Shown one piece after another: positions 51,385 to 60,472 of a stretch of DNA of 64,000 bases (its first letter is position 1; each line of letters begins with the position of its first letter). This DNA is from Rhodospirillales bacterium. GTDB lineage: Bacteria; Pseudomonadota; Alphaproteobacteria; Rhodospirillales; UBA2165. The notes under the pieces are model-generated. The model was not told the origin of the DNA, did not search any database, and saw only the letters and a program-made list of their open reading frames with translations. The position numbers were made by a program, and so were the translations under genes. Where the stretch lies: contig JADHRD010000001.1 in assembly GCA_016777585.1 (NCBI GenBank), positions 34,056 through 98,055 of the forward strand. The letters run 5' to 3'.

Positions 51385-52278
51385 TTAACTCCAATATAAA
51401 TTCATCGGATTATCAACGAGGAGCTTGTATTGGAGCTCTACCGTAGTGGCAATCTTGGGAATGAAATCAACAAGATGTCCATCATCAGGTGTATGACTTT
51501 TTAAGTTTGGATGAGGCCAATCCGTTCCCCACAGAACACGATCCGAGAATGTATCGACAAGTTTTTTAGCGAACGGCACCACATCACTATACCCGTAAGG
51601 CCCCTCGTTTGATAGGCGATCAGGGCAGGTGACCTTTGTCCAGAAGTTTTCGTTTTCTGTCATAAGTTTCATAAAAAGTCCAAACTCGGGCCCGTCAGCC
51701 GACTTTGATACATCTGGACGGCCCATATGATCAATAACGACAGTTGTTGGGAGATTTGAAAAAAAATCGTATAACTCAGGAAGCTCTGGCGCTTCAAAAT
51801 AAATTACGATGTGCCAACCAAACGACTTGATGCGCTCCGCTATTTCAATAAGATCATCAGTTGGCAAGGTATCTACCAACCTCTTCACAAAATTAAAACG
51901 CACACCGCGCACACCCGCTTTATCGAGATCTTGAAGTTCATTATCGGTGACATCACGTTTGACCGTTGCCACCCCCCTCGCTGTATTGTTAGAATTATTC
52001 AGCGCATCAACTAACGCCCGATTATCAGCGCCATGGCAGGTTGCCTGAACAATGACATTCTTGGAAAAACCTATATGTTCCCTTAAGACCCAAAGTTGAT
52101 CTTTTGAAGCGTCGCAAGGCGTATATTTCCGGGTCGCTGCAAAAGGAAACACATCTCCTGGTCCAAAAACATGACAATGGGCATCCACGGCACCCTTTGG
52201 TGGAACGAATGTTGGCTTTGTTGGGCTGGGGTGCCAAACACGCCAATCAGGTGGGTCCATTGGAAAATCTTGACCCAT
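51385..52278 (-). CDS. Amidohydrolase family, 2-pyrone-4,6-dicarboxylate lactonase (LigI)-like
   Basis: GAVDAHCHVFGP, GVRGVRFNFVKRLV, VVIDHMGRPDVS, VLWGTDWPHPNLKSHTPDDG. Confidence 0.82.
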   Translation of the reverse strand: MGQDFPMDPPDWRVWHPSPTKPTFVPPKGAVDAHCHVFGPGDVFPFAATRKYTPCDASKDQLWVLREHIGFSKNVIVQATCHGADNRALVDALNNSNNTARGVATVKRDVTDNELQDLDKAGVRGVRFNFVKRLVDTLPTDDLIEIAERIKSFGWHIVIYFEAPELPELYDFFSNLPTTVVIDHMGRPDVSKSADGPEFGLFMKLMTENENFWTKVTCPDRLSNEGPYGYSDVVPFAKKLVDTFSDRVLWGTDWPHPNLKSHTPDDGHLVDFIPKIATTVELQYKLLVDNPMNLYWS

Positions 52279-52280
52279 GA

Positions 52281-53303
52281 CTAGAGCCCTCTCTTCTTAA
52301 GAAGGCTATCAAGCCTCGGATAAACCCTCCGTGCATTACCTTCATATATCTTAGCAAGATCAACATCGGAGAGATTTAGTGCATCCACGTATCGCTTCGT
52401 ATCATCAAAAAATTGACCGGTTTCGGGGTCAATTCCCCTTACCGCCCCGACCATTTCAGATCCGAACAAAATATTATCGATATCTATAACCTCAAATAAC
52501 AAATCGATGCCAGGCTGGTGATATACACAGGTATCAAAATAAACGTTTTGCATAACATGTCCATTGAGCGTTGGTCGACCAAGCATATCGGCAAGCCCAC
52601 GATAGCGTCCCCAATGATAGGGTACTGCACCGCCACCGTGGGGAATAATAAATCTAAGGTCCGGAAAATCTTTAAAAAGATCACCTTCAATAAATTGCAT
52701 AAACGCATTGGTGTCCGCTGCAATATAATAAGATCCGGTTGCATGAAAAGTTGGATTACAAGAGCCCGACACATGCACCATAGCGGGCACATTAAGCTCG
52801 ACCATCTTTTCATAAAATGGATACCAGTATTTATCCGTCAAAGATGGTGACGTCCAATGCCCGCCAGACGGATCTGGGTTTAAGTTGCACCCAACAAAAT
52901 CGAGTTCAGTGACGCATCTTTCAAGCTCCGCAATAGAGTTATCAAGAGAGCCACGAGGTGTTTGTGGTAATTGACAAACCCCAATGAAGTTATCAGGGAA
53001 AAGATCTGTTACCCGCCAAATAAGATCATTACAAGCAATTGACCAATCAAGAGAAGTTGACTCATCGCCAACATGGGGCTCCATCTTGGAAGCCCTGGGT
53101 GAGAAGATTGTAATATCAGCACCGCGTTCTCTTAGTAGTTTTAATTGATTGGCTTCAATACCCTCTCGAATTTCATCATCACTCATATTCGGTTTGGGGG
53201 GTTGAGGCAAAGCGGGGTTTTCAAGCCGCGCCTTTTGCGCCTCGCGATATTCGAGATGGGCCTTGGGAACAATGGTCTGATGACCATGACAATCAATAAT
53301 CAA
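52281..53303 (-). CDS. Amidohydrolase family, 4-oxalomesaconate hydratase (LigJ)-like
   Basis: MIIDCHGHQTIVPKAHLEYR, LKLLRERGADITIFSPRASKMEPHVGDE, GCNLNPDPSGGHWTSPSLTDKYWYPFYEKMVELNVPAMVHVSGS. Confidence 0.85.
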   Translation of the reverse strand: MIIDCHGHQTIVPKAHLEYREAQKARLENPALPQPPKPNMSDDEIREGIEANQLKLLRERGADITIFSPRASKMEPHVGDESTSLDWSIACNDLIWRVTDLFPDNFIGVCQLPQTPRGSLDNSIAELERCVTELDFVGCNLNPDPSGGHWTSPSLTDKYWYPFYEKMVELNVPAMVHVSGSCNPTFHATGSYYIAADTNAFMQFIEGDLFKDFPDLRFIIPHGGGAVPYHWGRYRGLADMLGRPTLNGHVMQNVYFDTCVYHQPGIDLLFEVIDIDNILFGSEMVGAVRGIDPETGQFFDDTKRYVDALNLSDVDLAKIYEGNARRVYPRLDSLLKKRGL

Positions 53304-53448
53304 TATAAGGTACTTTCACTCATATCTTAAAAAAATGTTAGTGGGCTCAGTTTAGCTCAAAATCACCCCGTTTCGAATACCCTATTTAAAAGGGAAAATA
53401 CAGAAAATTTTTTTTTATTGACTCCGAATTTTATCCTGCAACAAGTAT

Positions 53449-55056
53449 CTATGCACAAAACTCTGCTTTAGGGGACATTTCATCCAAGCTGAATCGTTCC
53501 CGCATCATCATCTCGAGCAACAGAGACTTGTCAGCATGAGCTACTGGATCATTCCACAAGTTATTGAGTTCTAGCGGATCATTGTGACGGTCATACAACT
53601 CACCAAAACAATGCTCCAGCCAATAGGTCAAACGCCATCGCTCTGTAACAAAGGTCCGAGTCTTTAGATATTGACCACAATTGGCATTAAAGGGAATCTC
53701 ATCTTCCTCAACTAGGATACCCAGCCGTGACAGATCGGTGCCCTTTGACACAGCATCCACAACATCAAACCCTTGAATGCCATGATACGGTGCGAGCCCC
53801 GCACGGCCCAGAATTGTTGAGGCAATATCAATCGTTCCGCTGAGTAATTCCGTCCTCTCACCCTTGTGATCCCCGTTTGGATCGGACCACAAGAAAGGAA
53901 CCCGAATTAACCCATCATTATGAAAACAGTGTTTTAGCATTAGACCATGGTCACCCATCAGGTCACCGTGATCAGAGGTGAAAATAACAACAGTTTGGTC
54001 GTCCAACCCAAGTTGCTTCAGTTTATTCAAAATACGGCCAATGGCGTCATCGACAAACGAAATCATGCCGTATGTTAAGGCAACACTCTCTCGAATTTCC
54101 CGCTCGTTAGCGACGTAAGCGGCGGCCTTGATCTTCCGTTCACCGTTTTTATATTGTCGCTCGAGTTCTCTTTGAAACGGCGGCGGGTCATTTTGCTCTT
54201 GACCGAAAGCGTCCGGAACCGGACAATCTGCCGGATTATACATCCCCCAGTATTTGCCAGGCGGAACAAAGGGGTGATGAGGATCGGGAAAACTTACTTG
54301 AATGAAGAAAGGATTATCATCATCTGAAGCCGAGTATTTTTCCAAATATTCTATTGTCGAAGATTCGACATAGGCGGTTGAATGCAATTCTTCAGGCACT
54401 GCTGTCCGCCAGGCCTGTGGCGCAATATAGTTGTTTCCCGGCAATTGATTCTCCGGCCCAACAAGACTTCCAAAATTCTCATACTGTTCATGAGCCCATC
54501 TGGTATAATGCCCACCGACATAATCGCCGTGGTTATTGGCAAACCGAACATATTCGAAACCATAATAGGGTAACATCACCTCTCGGTCTGGGTTTTGCTT
54601 AAACAAATCAACGCGCTCATTTTGATACTCTTTACCACGTCGTGTATTCAAATAGGCATCATTATAATCGTCATACAACGGCAGCCCCCCACCCACCGGA
54701 GGATAATTCCAATCTTCTACTTTCCAGTTGACCATGTTTTGAAGATGAGACTTACCGACAAGGGCTGTATGATATTCTGCCTGTTTCAAGACATTTACAA
54801 ACGTGTTTGAATTCCAAGGCAGAGATAATCCATTCGTCAGCACGCCATTGATGGACGGCATGCGGCCCGTTATTAGTGTGGCACGATTGGGCATGCAGAT
54901 CGGGTTGGAGACATAAAACTTGTCAAATGACAGACCATTAGTCGCGATCGAGTCAATATTTGGCGTACTGATGACAGAATTACCGTAACTGCCAATGTGA
55001 TCGGCCCGATGCTGATCAGTCATGATAAAGAGGAAATTTGGTTTACTTGAGGGCAC
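53449..55056 (-). CDS. Sulfatase family hydrolase (type I, CxPxR)
   Basis: NFLFIMTDQHRADHIGSYG; NPICMPNRATLITGRMPS (CxPxR formylglycine site); VIFTSDHGDLMGDHGLMLKHCFHNDGLIRVPFLW. Confidence 0.92.
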   Translation of the reverse strand: MPSSKPNFLFIMTDQHRADHIGSYGNSVISTPNIDSIATNGLSFDKFYVSNPICMPNRATLITGRMPSINGVLTNGLSLPWNSNTFVNVLKQAEYHTALVGKSHLQNMVNWKVEDWNYPPVGGGLPLYDDYNDAYLNTRRGKEYQNERVDLFKQNPDREVMLPYYGFEYVRFANNHGDYVGGHYTRWAHEQYENFGSLVGPENQLPGNNYIAPQAWRTAVPEELHSTAYVESSTIEYLEKYSASDDDNPFFIQVSFPDPHHPFVPPGKYWGMYNPADCPVPDAFGQEQNDPPPFQRELERQYKNGERKIKAAAYVANEREIRESVALTYGMISFVDDAIGRILNKLKQLGLDDQTVVIFTSDHGDLMGDHGLMLKHCFHNDGLIRVPFLWSDPNGDHKGERTELLSGTIDIASTILGRAGLAPYHGIQGFDVVDAVSKGTDLSRLGILVEEDEIPFNANCGQYLKTRTFVTERWRLTYWLEHCFGELYDRHNDPLELNNLWNDPVAHADKSLLLEMMMRERFSLDEMSPKAEFCA

Positions 55057-55166
55057 TACAACTCCAGACTAAAAGATTGTTCAGAGAGGCATCGCCCACC
55101 TATTCCGTTTGAAATCACGAAACTATTATATTCTTGCCGTTTAATCATATTTTATCTGTCGTAAGA

Positions 55167-56123
55167 TTAAAGAGCGTGGAGATGTGGGTCATCTAAAAAA
55201 TCTTCAGAAATATCTGGTCCCCACTGACTATTCAGTCCGACCGGCATATCCCACCTTTGTGCGGTATGTTTGCTGTTAACGACGTCACCATCGGTCCAAT
55301 GCTCGTGTATACGTCCCCATGGGTCTCGCCAATAATCATAAATTTGACTACCGAGCATATGCCTACCTATACCCCAAGCATGTTTGTAACCTTTCGATTT
55401 CAGATAGTTATGGCCAGTCTGTACATCATCAAAATCAGCCACTTCAAATGAGAGATGGTTGAATTCCGCATGATCAGATTGAATGCCAAGTAAAACATGG
55501 TGGTCTACGTAGGCTTGACCAGCATCGATATGGTTAAAAGTCATCATATCGACGCTTTCATCTTCTCCACTTTTGACGGTATCGGTAGTCGCTAGTCCGA
55601 GAGTTGACTGGTACCATTTATTGAATTTGACCAGATCTTTTGTTTTAACAACGACATGAGCACTTCTCTTGACGAGGCTTGATTGTCCAGGATTAAGAGA
55701 AACACGCTGGAGATCCGTGCGAAGGTTTTTATTTTTACCTGTATTGATCAGAACATCTCGAACCTCGAGATCATCTAAATTTTCCAACCCGTAGATTACT
55801 TCTATGATGCGACCGTCGGGATCCGTAAGTGTAACGCGACTACCGCCACCAGGTTCATCTATTTCATGAATTTCACTCGCACCTGGAACTTTAGAGACTT
55901 TCTCCAAATCATCATAGCTCCTTGCCCACCACGCCATGCCTATGTGGCTCGGCTCACCAAGTTCCGTGACATGAAGGTGATGGTCACCGTCTGTTCCACG
56001 CATATACAGAGCTTTCTTGGTACGGTCAGCTCTAACCATTCCAAAATCGACAAGAAACTCTTCCATCCTATCAAGGTCAGGTGCCCCCAAACGTCCATAG
56101 GCCAAATCAATAACTTTAATCAT
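55167..56123 (-). CDS. Vicinal oxygen chelate extradiol ring-cleavage dioxygenase-like
   Basis: Two VOC halves; DHHVLLGIQSDHAEFNHLSFEV; HAWGIGRHMLGSQIYDYWRDPWGRIHEHWTDGD (typical type I extradiol C-terminus). Confidence 0.85.
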   Translation of the reverse strand: MIKVIDLAYGRLGAPDLDRMEEFLVDFGMVRADRTKKALYMRGTDGDHHLHVTELGEPSHIGMAWWARSYDDLEKVSKVPGASEIHEIDEPGGGSRVTLTDPDGRIIEVIYGLENLDDLEVRDVLINTGKNKNLRTDLQRVSLNPGQSSLVKRSAHVVVKTKDLVKFNKWYQSTLGLATTDTVKSGEDESVDMMTFNHIDAGQAYVDHHVLLGIQSDHAEFNHLSFEVADFDDVQTGHNYLKSKGYKHAWGIGRHMLGSQIYDYWRDPWGRIHEHWTDGDVVNSKHTAQRWDMPVGLNSQWGPDISEDFLDDPHLHAL

Positions 56124-56174
56124 TTCTCCCTCCTATTCACATCCCCAGTTTTCTAGGACATCTACTCGTTTAAA

Positions 56175-57332
56175 TTATATCTCATCTGGACCGGGTTCCA
56201 ATCCAAGTGCAACTCGGCCATAGGTCCCACCGCACCGATCCCAACCAATAGCAATATGGTTGCTAGCAGCTTTGACGTCTCGATACTGCCGCTGGAATGT
56301 TTCGTTCAAATACAAACCATGCGCACCAGACGCTTCGAACAATCGTTCCACGGCTCGTTTGGAAAGTGTGCATGCGTAGGCAGTATCTCTTCGCATCCTA
56401 GCGCGCTTCTCGACTGAAAGTTGACCAAATTCGCGCATTCCAGAAGATGCTTCTTCAGCAATGCGCAATAGAAGAACGCGAGCGAGATCAATCTCGACAG
56501 ACGACTCAGCGACGCGCAATTGCATACTTTCCCTTTCAGCTACTGCGACATTTCGCTGAGAGCGTGCCTTGGTAAATTCCAGATACTCTTCAAGCGCACC
56601 TTCGGCGGCTCCTACAACAACGGATGCCAAAACCGATGGCGGTACCGCCAAATAAGGTGTCTGATAAATCTTGTCTTCATGGCAGGTCGTTCCGGGTGCT
56701 GTTCCTTGGCGCTGATCGGTCCGCGTGATAATTCGATGGTGGGGAACTAACACATCTTTGACGGAAACATGACAGCTTCCTGAGCCGGTAATTCCCATAA
56801 CGTGCCAAGTGTCTTCAATATCCAAACATTCAGCCGGAACTAAACACAAATGATGAGTAAGCTCACCCGTCTTGGCGTGAGGCATCATAAAACCTAGTTC
56901 GGCCCAATTGCCATGAGCCACACCGCTAACAAACCCCCACCTGCCACTAACAATTACACCATCATCCGTTCTTTCTCCTTTACCGCTTGGAGCTACGCCG
57001 GAAACTACTAGTTGATCTGGATTGTTTCCCCAAACTTCCTGTTGCGCCTGTTCGGGATACATCGTGACGTCGAGCACATGAACCGAATACACAGCAGCAA
57101 CCCAGGCTTGAGAGGCATCTCCTTGAGCCAAAGCCATAATAACTGACAGCATGGTTTCCCAATCGGCTTGGTGGCCACCGTACTTTTTTGGCTGCAGGCT
57201 TTTTAATACACCAGAGTCAATATAATCTTGGGCCGTTTCCTTGGGCGTTTTTCTGGCTATTTCTGCATCACGAGCGCGCTCCCTCAAAAGAGGTTTAAGC
57301 GCTATCGCTCTATCAACAAGCTCCTGATTCAT
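56175..57332 (-). CDS. Acyl-CoA dehydrogenase-fold flavin-dependent monooxygenase (HsaA/pigment-production hydroxylase-like)
   Basis: GGHQADWETMLSVIMALAQGDASQAWVAAVYSVH, ERTDDGVIVSGRWGFVSGVAHGNWAELGFM, WHVMGITGSGSCHVSVKDVLVPHHR; internal MNQ start at 57332 preferred by its upstream GGAAGGTAGG. Confidence 0.82.
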   Translation of the reverse strand: MNQELVDRAIALKPLLRERARDAEIARKTPKETAQDYIDSGVLKSLQPKKYGGHQADWETMLSVIMALAQGDASQAWVAAVYSVHVLDVTMYPEQAQQEVWGNNPDQLVVSGVAPSGKGERTDDGVIVSGRWGFVSGVAHGNWAELGFMMPHAKTGELTHHLCLVPAECLDIEDTWHVMGITGSGSCHVSVKDVLVPHHRIITRTDQRQGTAPGTTCHEDKIYQTPYLAVPPSVLASVVVGAAEGALEEYLEFTKARSQRNVAVAERESMQLRVAESSVEIDLARVLLLRIAEEASSGMREFGQLSVEKRARMRRDTAYACTLSKRAVERLFEASGAHGLYLNETFQRQYRDVKAASNHIAIGWDRCGGTYGRVALGLEPGPDEI

Positions 57333-57337
57333 TTTAC

Positions 57338-57502
57338 CTACCTTCCGCACAGAAATGGAACAATTTTTTTTAGCACATAAGAAAAATATTTAAAATAATT
57401 TTTATGGGAACTCCGGTTCGGCCACAACGGTAAAAGGTTTTTAGCCAATAGGGTATCCCGATATTCCTGCGGCAGTTCTTCAAGAGTTCCTAAATTCGCC
57501 AT
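57338..57502 (-). pseudogene. Truncated gene remnant resembling the N-terminus of a gentisate 1,2-dioxygenase-type cupin protein
   Basis: Own translation: MANLGTLEELPQEYRDTLLAKNLLPLWPNRSSHKNYFKYFSYVLKKIVPFLCGR*; strong RBS TAGGAGGGG upstream; AT-rich tail after LLPLWPN. Absent from ORF track (54 aa). Confidence 0.5.
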
Positions 57503-57512
57503 ATGACCCCTC

Positions 57513-59099
57513 CTAAGCTCTCACATTTTTCAAAGCCTGCCGATCAACTTTTTGGGTGCCGGTCTTGGGAAGCTCGTTCATATATTGAATATGGCGGGGG
57601 TATTTATGCGGCAACAGCGATTGTTTGACAAAATTCTTAAGCTCGAGAGAGAACTCATCTCCAACTAGTATGGACGAGCTTGGCACTACATAGGCAACCA
57701 CTGTCATCCGCGCGTCGGCCATTTCCTCAGCTAGAACCGCACACTCTTTCACTTCAGGATGTTCGGCGAGGGCCATTTCTATTTCATGCGGCCATAACCA
57801 TTGCCCGGAAACTTTAACGAGATCATCCGCACGGCCTTTAAAAAAGTAAAAACCGTCAGCATCTCGAATAAACCGGTCACCTGTCCACAACCATTCGCCA
57901 CGCATTGTTTCACTGGTCTTATCTGGACGGTTCCAATAAGTCTCAGCACCTGAAATCCCGCTAACTTCCATGATACCTTCCTCACCGTCAGGTACTTCCT
58001 CGCCAGACGCATCAAGCAATCGAATGGCGTAACCCGGCACGCGCTTTCCTGCGGAACCCAGTTTTTTCTCTGCTTCAGTATTGGAGAGATAAATATGGAG
58101 CATTTCGGTAGAGCCCAGACCTTCGACAATTTCTTGCCCAAATCTATCTCGCCAACTATCAAAAATATTCTTCGAAAGCACTTCGGCGGCGGAGAGGCAT
58201 AGCCGAACAGAAGTTAGATCAGCTGATTGAGAACCCTCATGATTGATCAAGGTATTAAATGCTGTTGGTAATCCGAACAAAACAGTTGGATGATGTTTGG
58301 CTATCTGGTCAAAGATGCGTCCGGGTTCAGGACGCCCCGATGCCAGAACAGCGCTTGCCCCGGCAGCCAACGGAAACATAACCGAATTACCAAACCCATA
58401 AGCGAAAAAAATCTTTGGAATTGAATAACAAACATCTCCTGGCGCCAGTTTAATAATGTTTTGCGCGAAAGCCGTATTTGCATAGAGCAAATCCTCGTGA
58501 CGATGGACGACACCTTTGGGCCGACCAGTCGTACCAGAGGAATACATCCAAAGTGACATATCGTTCTTTGAAGTTGGAACCTCCTCAAGATCGACAGAGG
58601 CATTTTCGACAACCTCCCAAGCTATTCTGGTTCCAGTCGCCTCACCGACCACCACGACTTTGGTGCAATTCGTGTCGACAAGTAGCTCTTCGCTGAAAAT
58701 ATCCTGCATATCTTCAGAAACGATCGCAGCTTTAGCCTCACTATCCGTCAACATATAGCGAATGGCATCTTCCGTTGAGAGAGTATTCGTTAAGATTGGA
58801 ACACACCCCACTTTCATGGATCCCATGATCGCTGCGGGATAAGCGGGCTCATCATCCAGGAAGAGCATAATCCGGTCACTAGGTTTGACTCCAAATTGCA
58901 GAAGCATGTTGCCAATCTGGTTTGCTTCGCCAGCAAGTTGGTCATAGGTTCGATTGCCCGCATCGGAATAGACGGCTACTTTGGAACCTTCCCTTTGCGA
59001 TATATTGTCAAACAACAATCGAGAAGCATTATAAATATTAGGACATGAATAGGCGATCTCATCGGCCATTTTTTGTTTAATAGACACTTGGCTCATCAC
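57513..59099 (-). CDS. Benzoate-CoA ligase family (aryl-CoA ligase)
   Basis: MYSSGTTGRPKGVVHRHEDLLYANTAFAQNIIKLAPGDVCYSIPKIFFAYGFGNSVMFPLAAGASAVL; GEWLWTGDRFIRDADGFYFFKGRADDLVKVSGQWLWPHEIE. Confidence 0.92.
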   Translation of the reverse strand: MMSQVSIKQKMADEIAYSCPNIYNASRLLFDNISQREGSKVAVYSDAGNRTYDQLAGEANQIGNMLLQFGVKPSDRIMLFLDDEPAYPAAIMGSMKVGCVPILTNTLSTEDAIRYMLTDSEAKAAIVSEDMQDIFSEELLVDTNCTKVVVVGEATGTRIAWEVVENASVDLEEVPTSKNDMSLWMYSSGTTGRPKGVVHRHEDLLYANTAFAQNIIKLAPGDVCYSIPKIFFAYGFGNSVMFPLAAGASAVLASGRPEPGRIFDQIAKHHPTVLFGLPTAFNTLINHEGSQSADLTSVRLCLSAAEVLSKNIFDSWRDRFGQEIVEGLGSTEMLHIYLSNTEAEKKLGSAGKRVPGYAIRLLDASGEEVPDGEEGIMEVSGISGAETYWNRPDKTSETMRGEWLWTGDRFIRDADGFYFFKGRADDLVKVSGQWLWPHEIEMALAEHPEVKECAVLAEEMADARMTVVAYVVPSSSILVGDEFSLELKNFVKQSLLPHKYPRHIQYMNELPKTGTQKVDRQALKNVRA

Positions 59100-60235
59100 A
59101 AAGCAGCTTCCTTTTCTCGTAGGTTTAACTGCTCGACAAATCGAGGAGATATTTTTGCGACGTCCTCAATTGAAAGCCGACCCGATCTCAACGCGTAACT
59201 CCTCGCCAACTCCCACGGGTCCAACGCCATATGTTCACCAAAGTTCTCGTACCAAAGTGCAGAAGAAAGAGCGGCTGCGGTGAGTTTTGTGAGCACCGGC
59301 TGTCGCTTCTCTTGGTAGGCCGGCAATGCTTTTGTTACGTCAAAATCGTTTTCCTTCAAAGCGTCGACAAGAGCAATGACATCCTCCATCGCGAGGCGCG
59401 TTCCAGACCCAATTGAATAGTGCGCGGTGTGCAAAGCATCGCCAACCAGCACACGGTTTTTATGATACCAACGGGCATTCTCCAAAACTGGAAAACGCCG
59501 CCATATCGAGTTATTATTTATAAGTGCGTGTCCTTCAAATTCCTCGACAAATATGCCTTCACAGATCTTACGATACTCTTCTTCCAGCATGTTCTCAAAG
59601 CCGGCATTCCGAAAAGCAACTTCATCACATTCGACGAGAAATGTACTTTGATTTGGTGAAAACCGATAATGATGGACATTAAAAAATCCGTATTCAGTTT
59701 CTTTGAAGGTCTGCGTTAGTGTTTCAAAAGGTTTCGTTGTCCCGTACCAGCAGAACCGGTTGTGTAGAAAATAGGTTTTCTCACCATAAGACTGAGGCGC
59801 TTCAGCACGTACCACGGAATTCAAACCATCTGCCGCAATGACCAAATCGGCGCCGTCAAAGACTGACAGAGAATCGATGCGCATATCGTATATAGGTTTT
59901 ACACCTACTTTTGCTGCTTGCTGTTGAAACAACTTAAGCATTTCCAGACGACCAATCGCGCTGAAACCAATGCCATCAACCTTCACTTTCTCACCCTTAT
60001 GGGAGATCGTTATGCCGTCCCAGGTCTCCATTTTAGGTTCAATCAGATCAGCCGTTTCTGGGTCTCCTTCCCTCAGAAATTCAAGGGCGCGCTTTGAAAA
60101 GACGACCCCAAACCCCCAGGTTGCATCCGCGGGAGACTGATCAAAAATCTGAATATCTGCGTCAGGCTTAGCTCGCTTTATTAGCGTTGCCGCGTAGAGC
60201 CCTGCAGGTCCGGCCCCAAGAATTCCGATACGCAT
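59096..60235 (-). CDS. FAD-dependent monooxygenase, salicylyl-CoA/anthraniloyl-CoA hydroxylase-like (standalone)
   Basis: ILGAGPAGLYAATLIKRAKPDADIQIFDQSPADATWGFGVVFSKRALEFL; GDALHTAHYSIGSGTRLAMEDV; similar to the N-terminal half of the 48558-50816 product. Confidence 0.88.
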   Translation of the reverse strand: MRIGILGAGPAGLYAATLIKRAKPDADIQIFDQSPADATWGFGVVFSKRALEFLREGDPETADLIEPKMETWDGITISHKGEKVKVDGIGFSAIGRLEMLKLFQQQAAKVGVKPIYDMRIDSLSVFDGADLVIAADGLNSVVRAEAPQSYGEKTYFLHNRFCWYGTTKPFETLTQTFKETEYGFFNVHHYRFSPNQSTFLVECDEVAFRNAGFENMLEEEYRKICEGIFVEEFEGHALINNNSIWRRFPVLENARWYHKNRVLVGDALHTAHYSIGSGTRLAMEDVIALVDALKENDFDVTKALPAYQEKRQPVLTKLTAAALSSALWYENFGEHMALDPWELARSYALRSGRLSIEDVAKISPRFVEQLNLREKEAAL

Positions 60236-60472
60236 TCCGCATCCCCTTCGTTCACTTTAACCACAAGACAATCATATAATAATTTATACAATATACAATC
60301 TATTATTTTTTAGATAAGTAATAAAAATAGATGACCCACCAGCACGATAAATCCGACACCCAATAAAATAGGCGCCAACCAATCTCTATGGTCGACGCCT
60401 TAAATATTATTATTGTCCTTTAATCTGATTTAATTCAGGTACAGTTCGATCCTAATCAGCAAGTTATTAAAT

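Noticed and set aside
55145-55190. TTTAATC...GATTAAA inverted repeat near the end of the extradiol gene
   Set aside because: Short AT-rich arms with a long loop, no T-run and no promoter context.
57779-58162. 127-aa alternate-frame ORF inside the CoA ligase gene (also 58301-58612)
   Set aside because: Same-strand out-of-frame ORFs within a clearly conserved adenylating enzyme.
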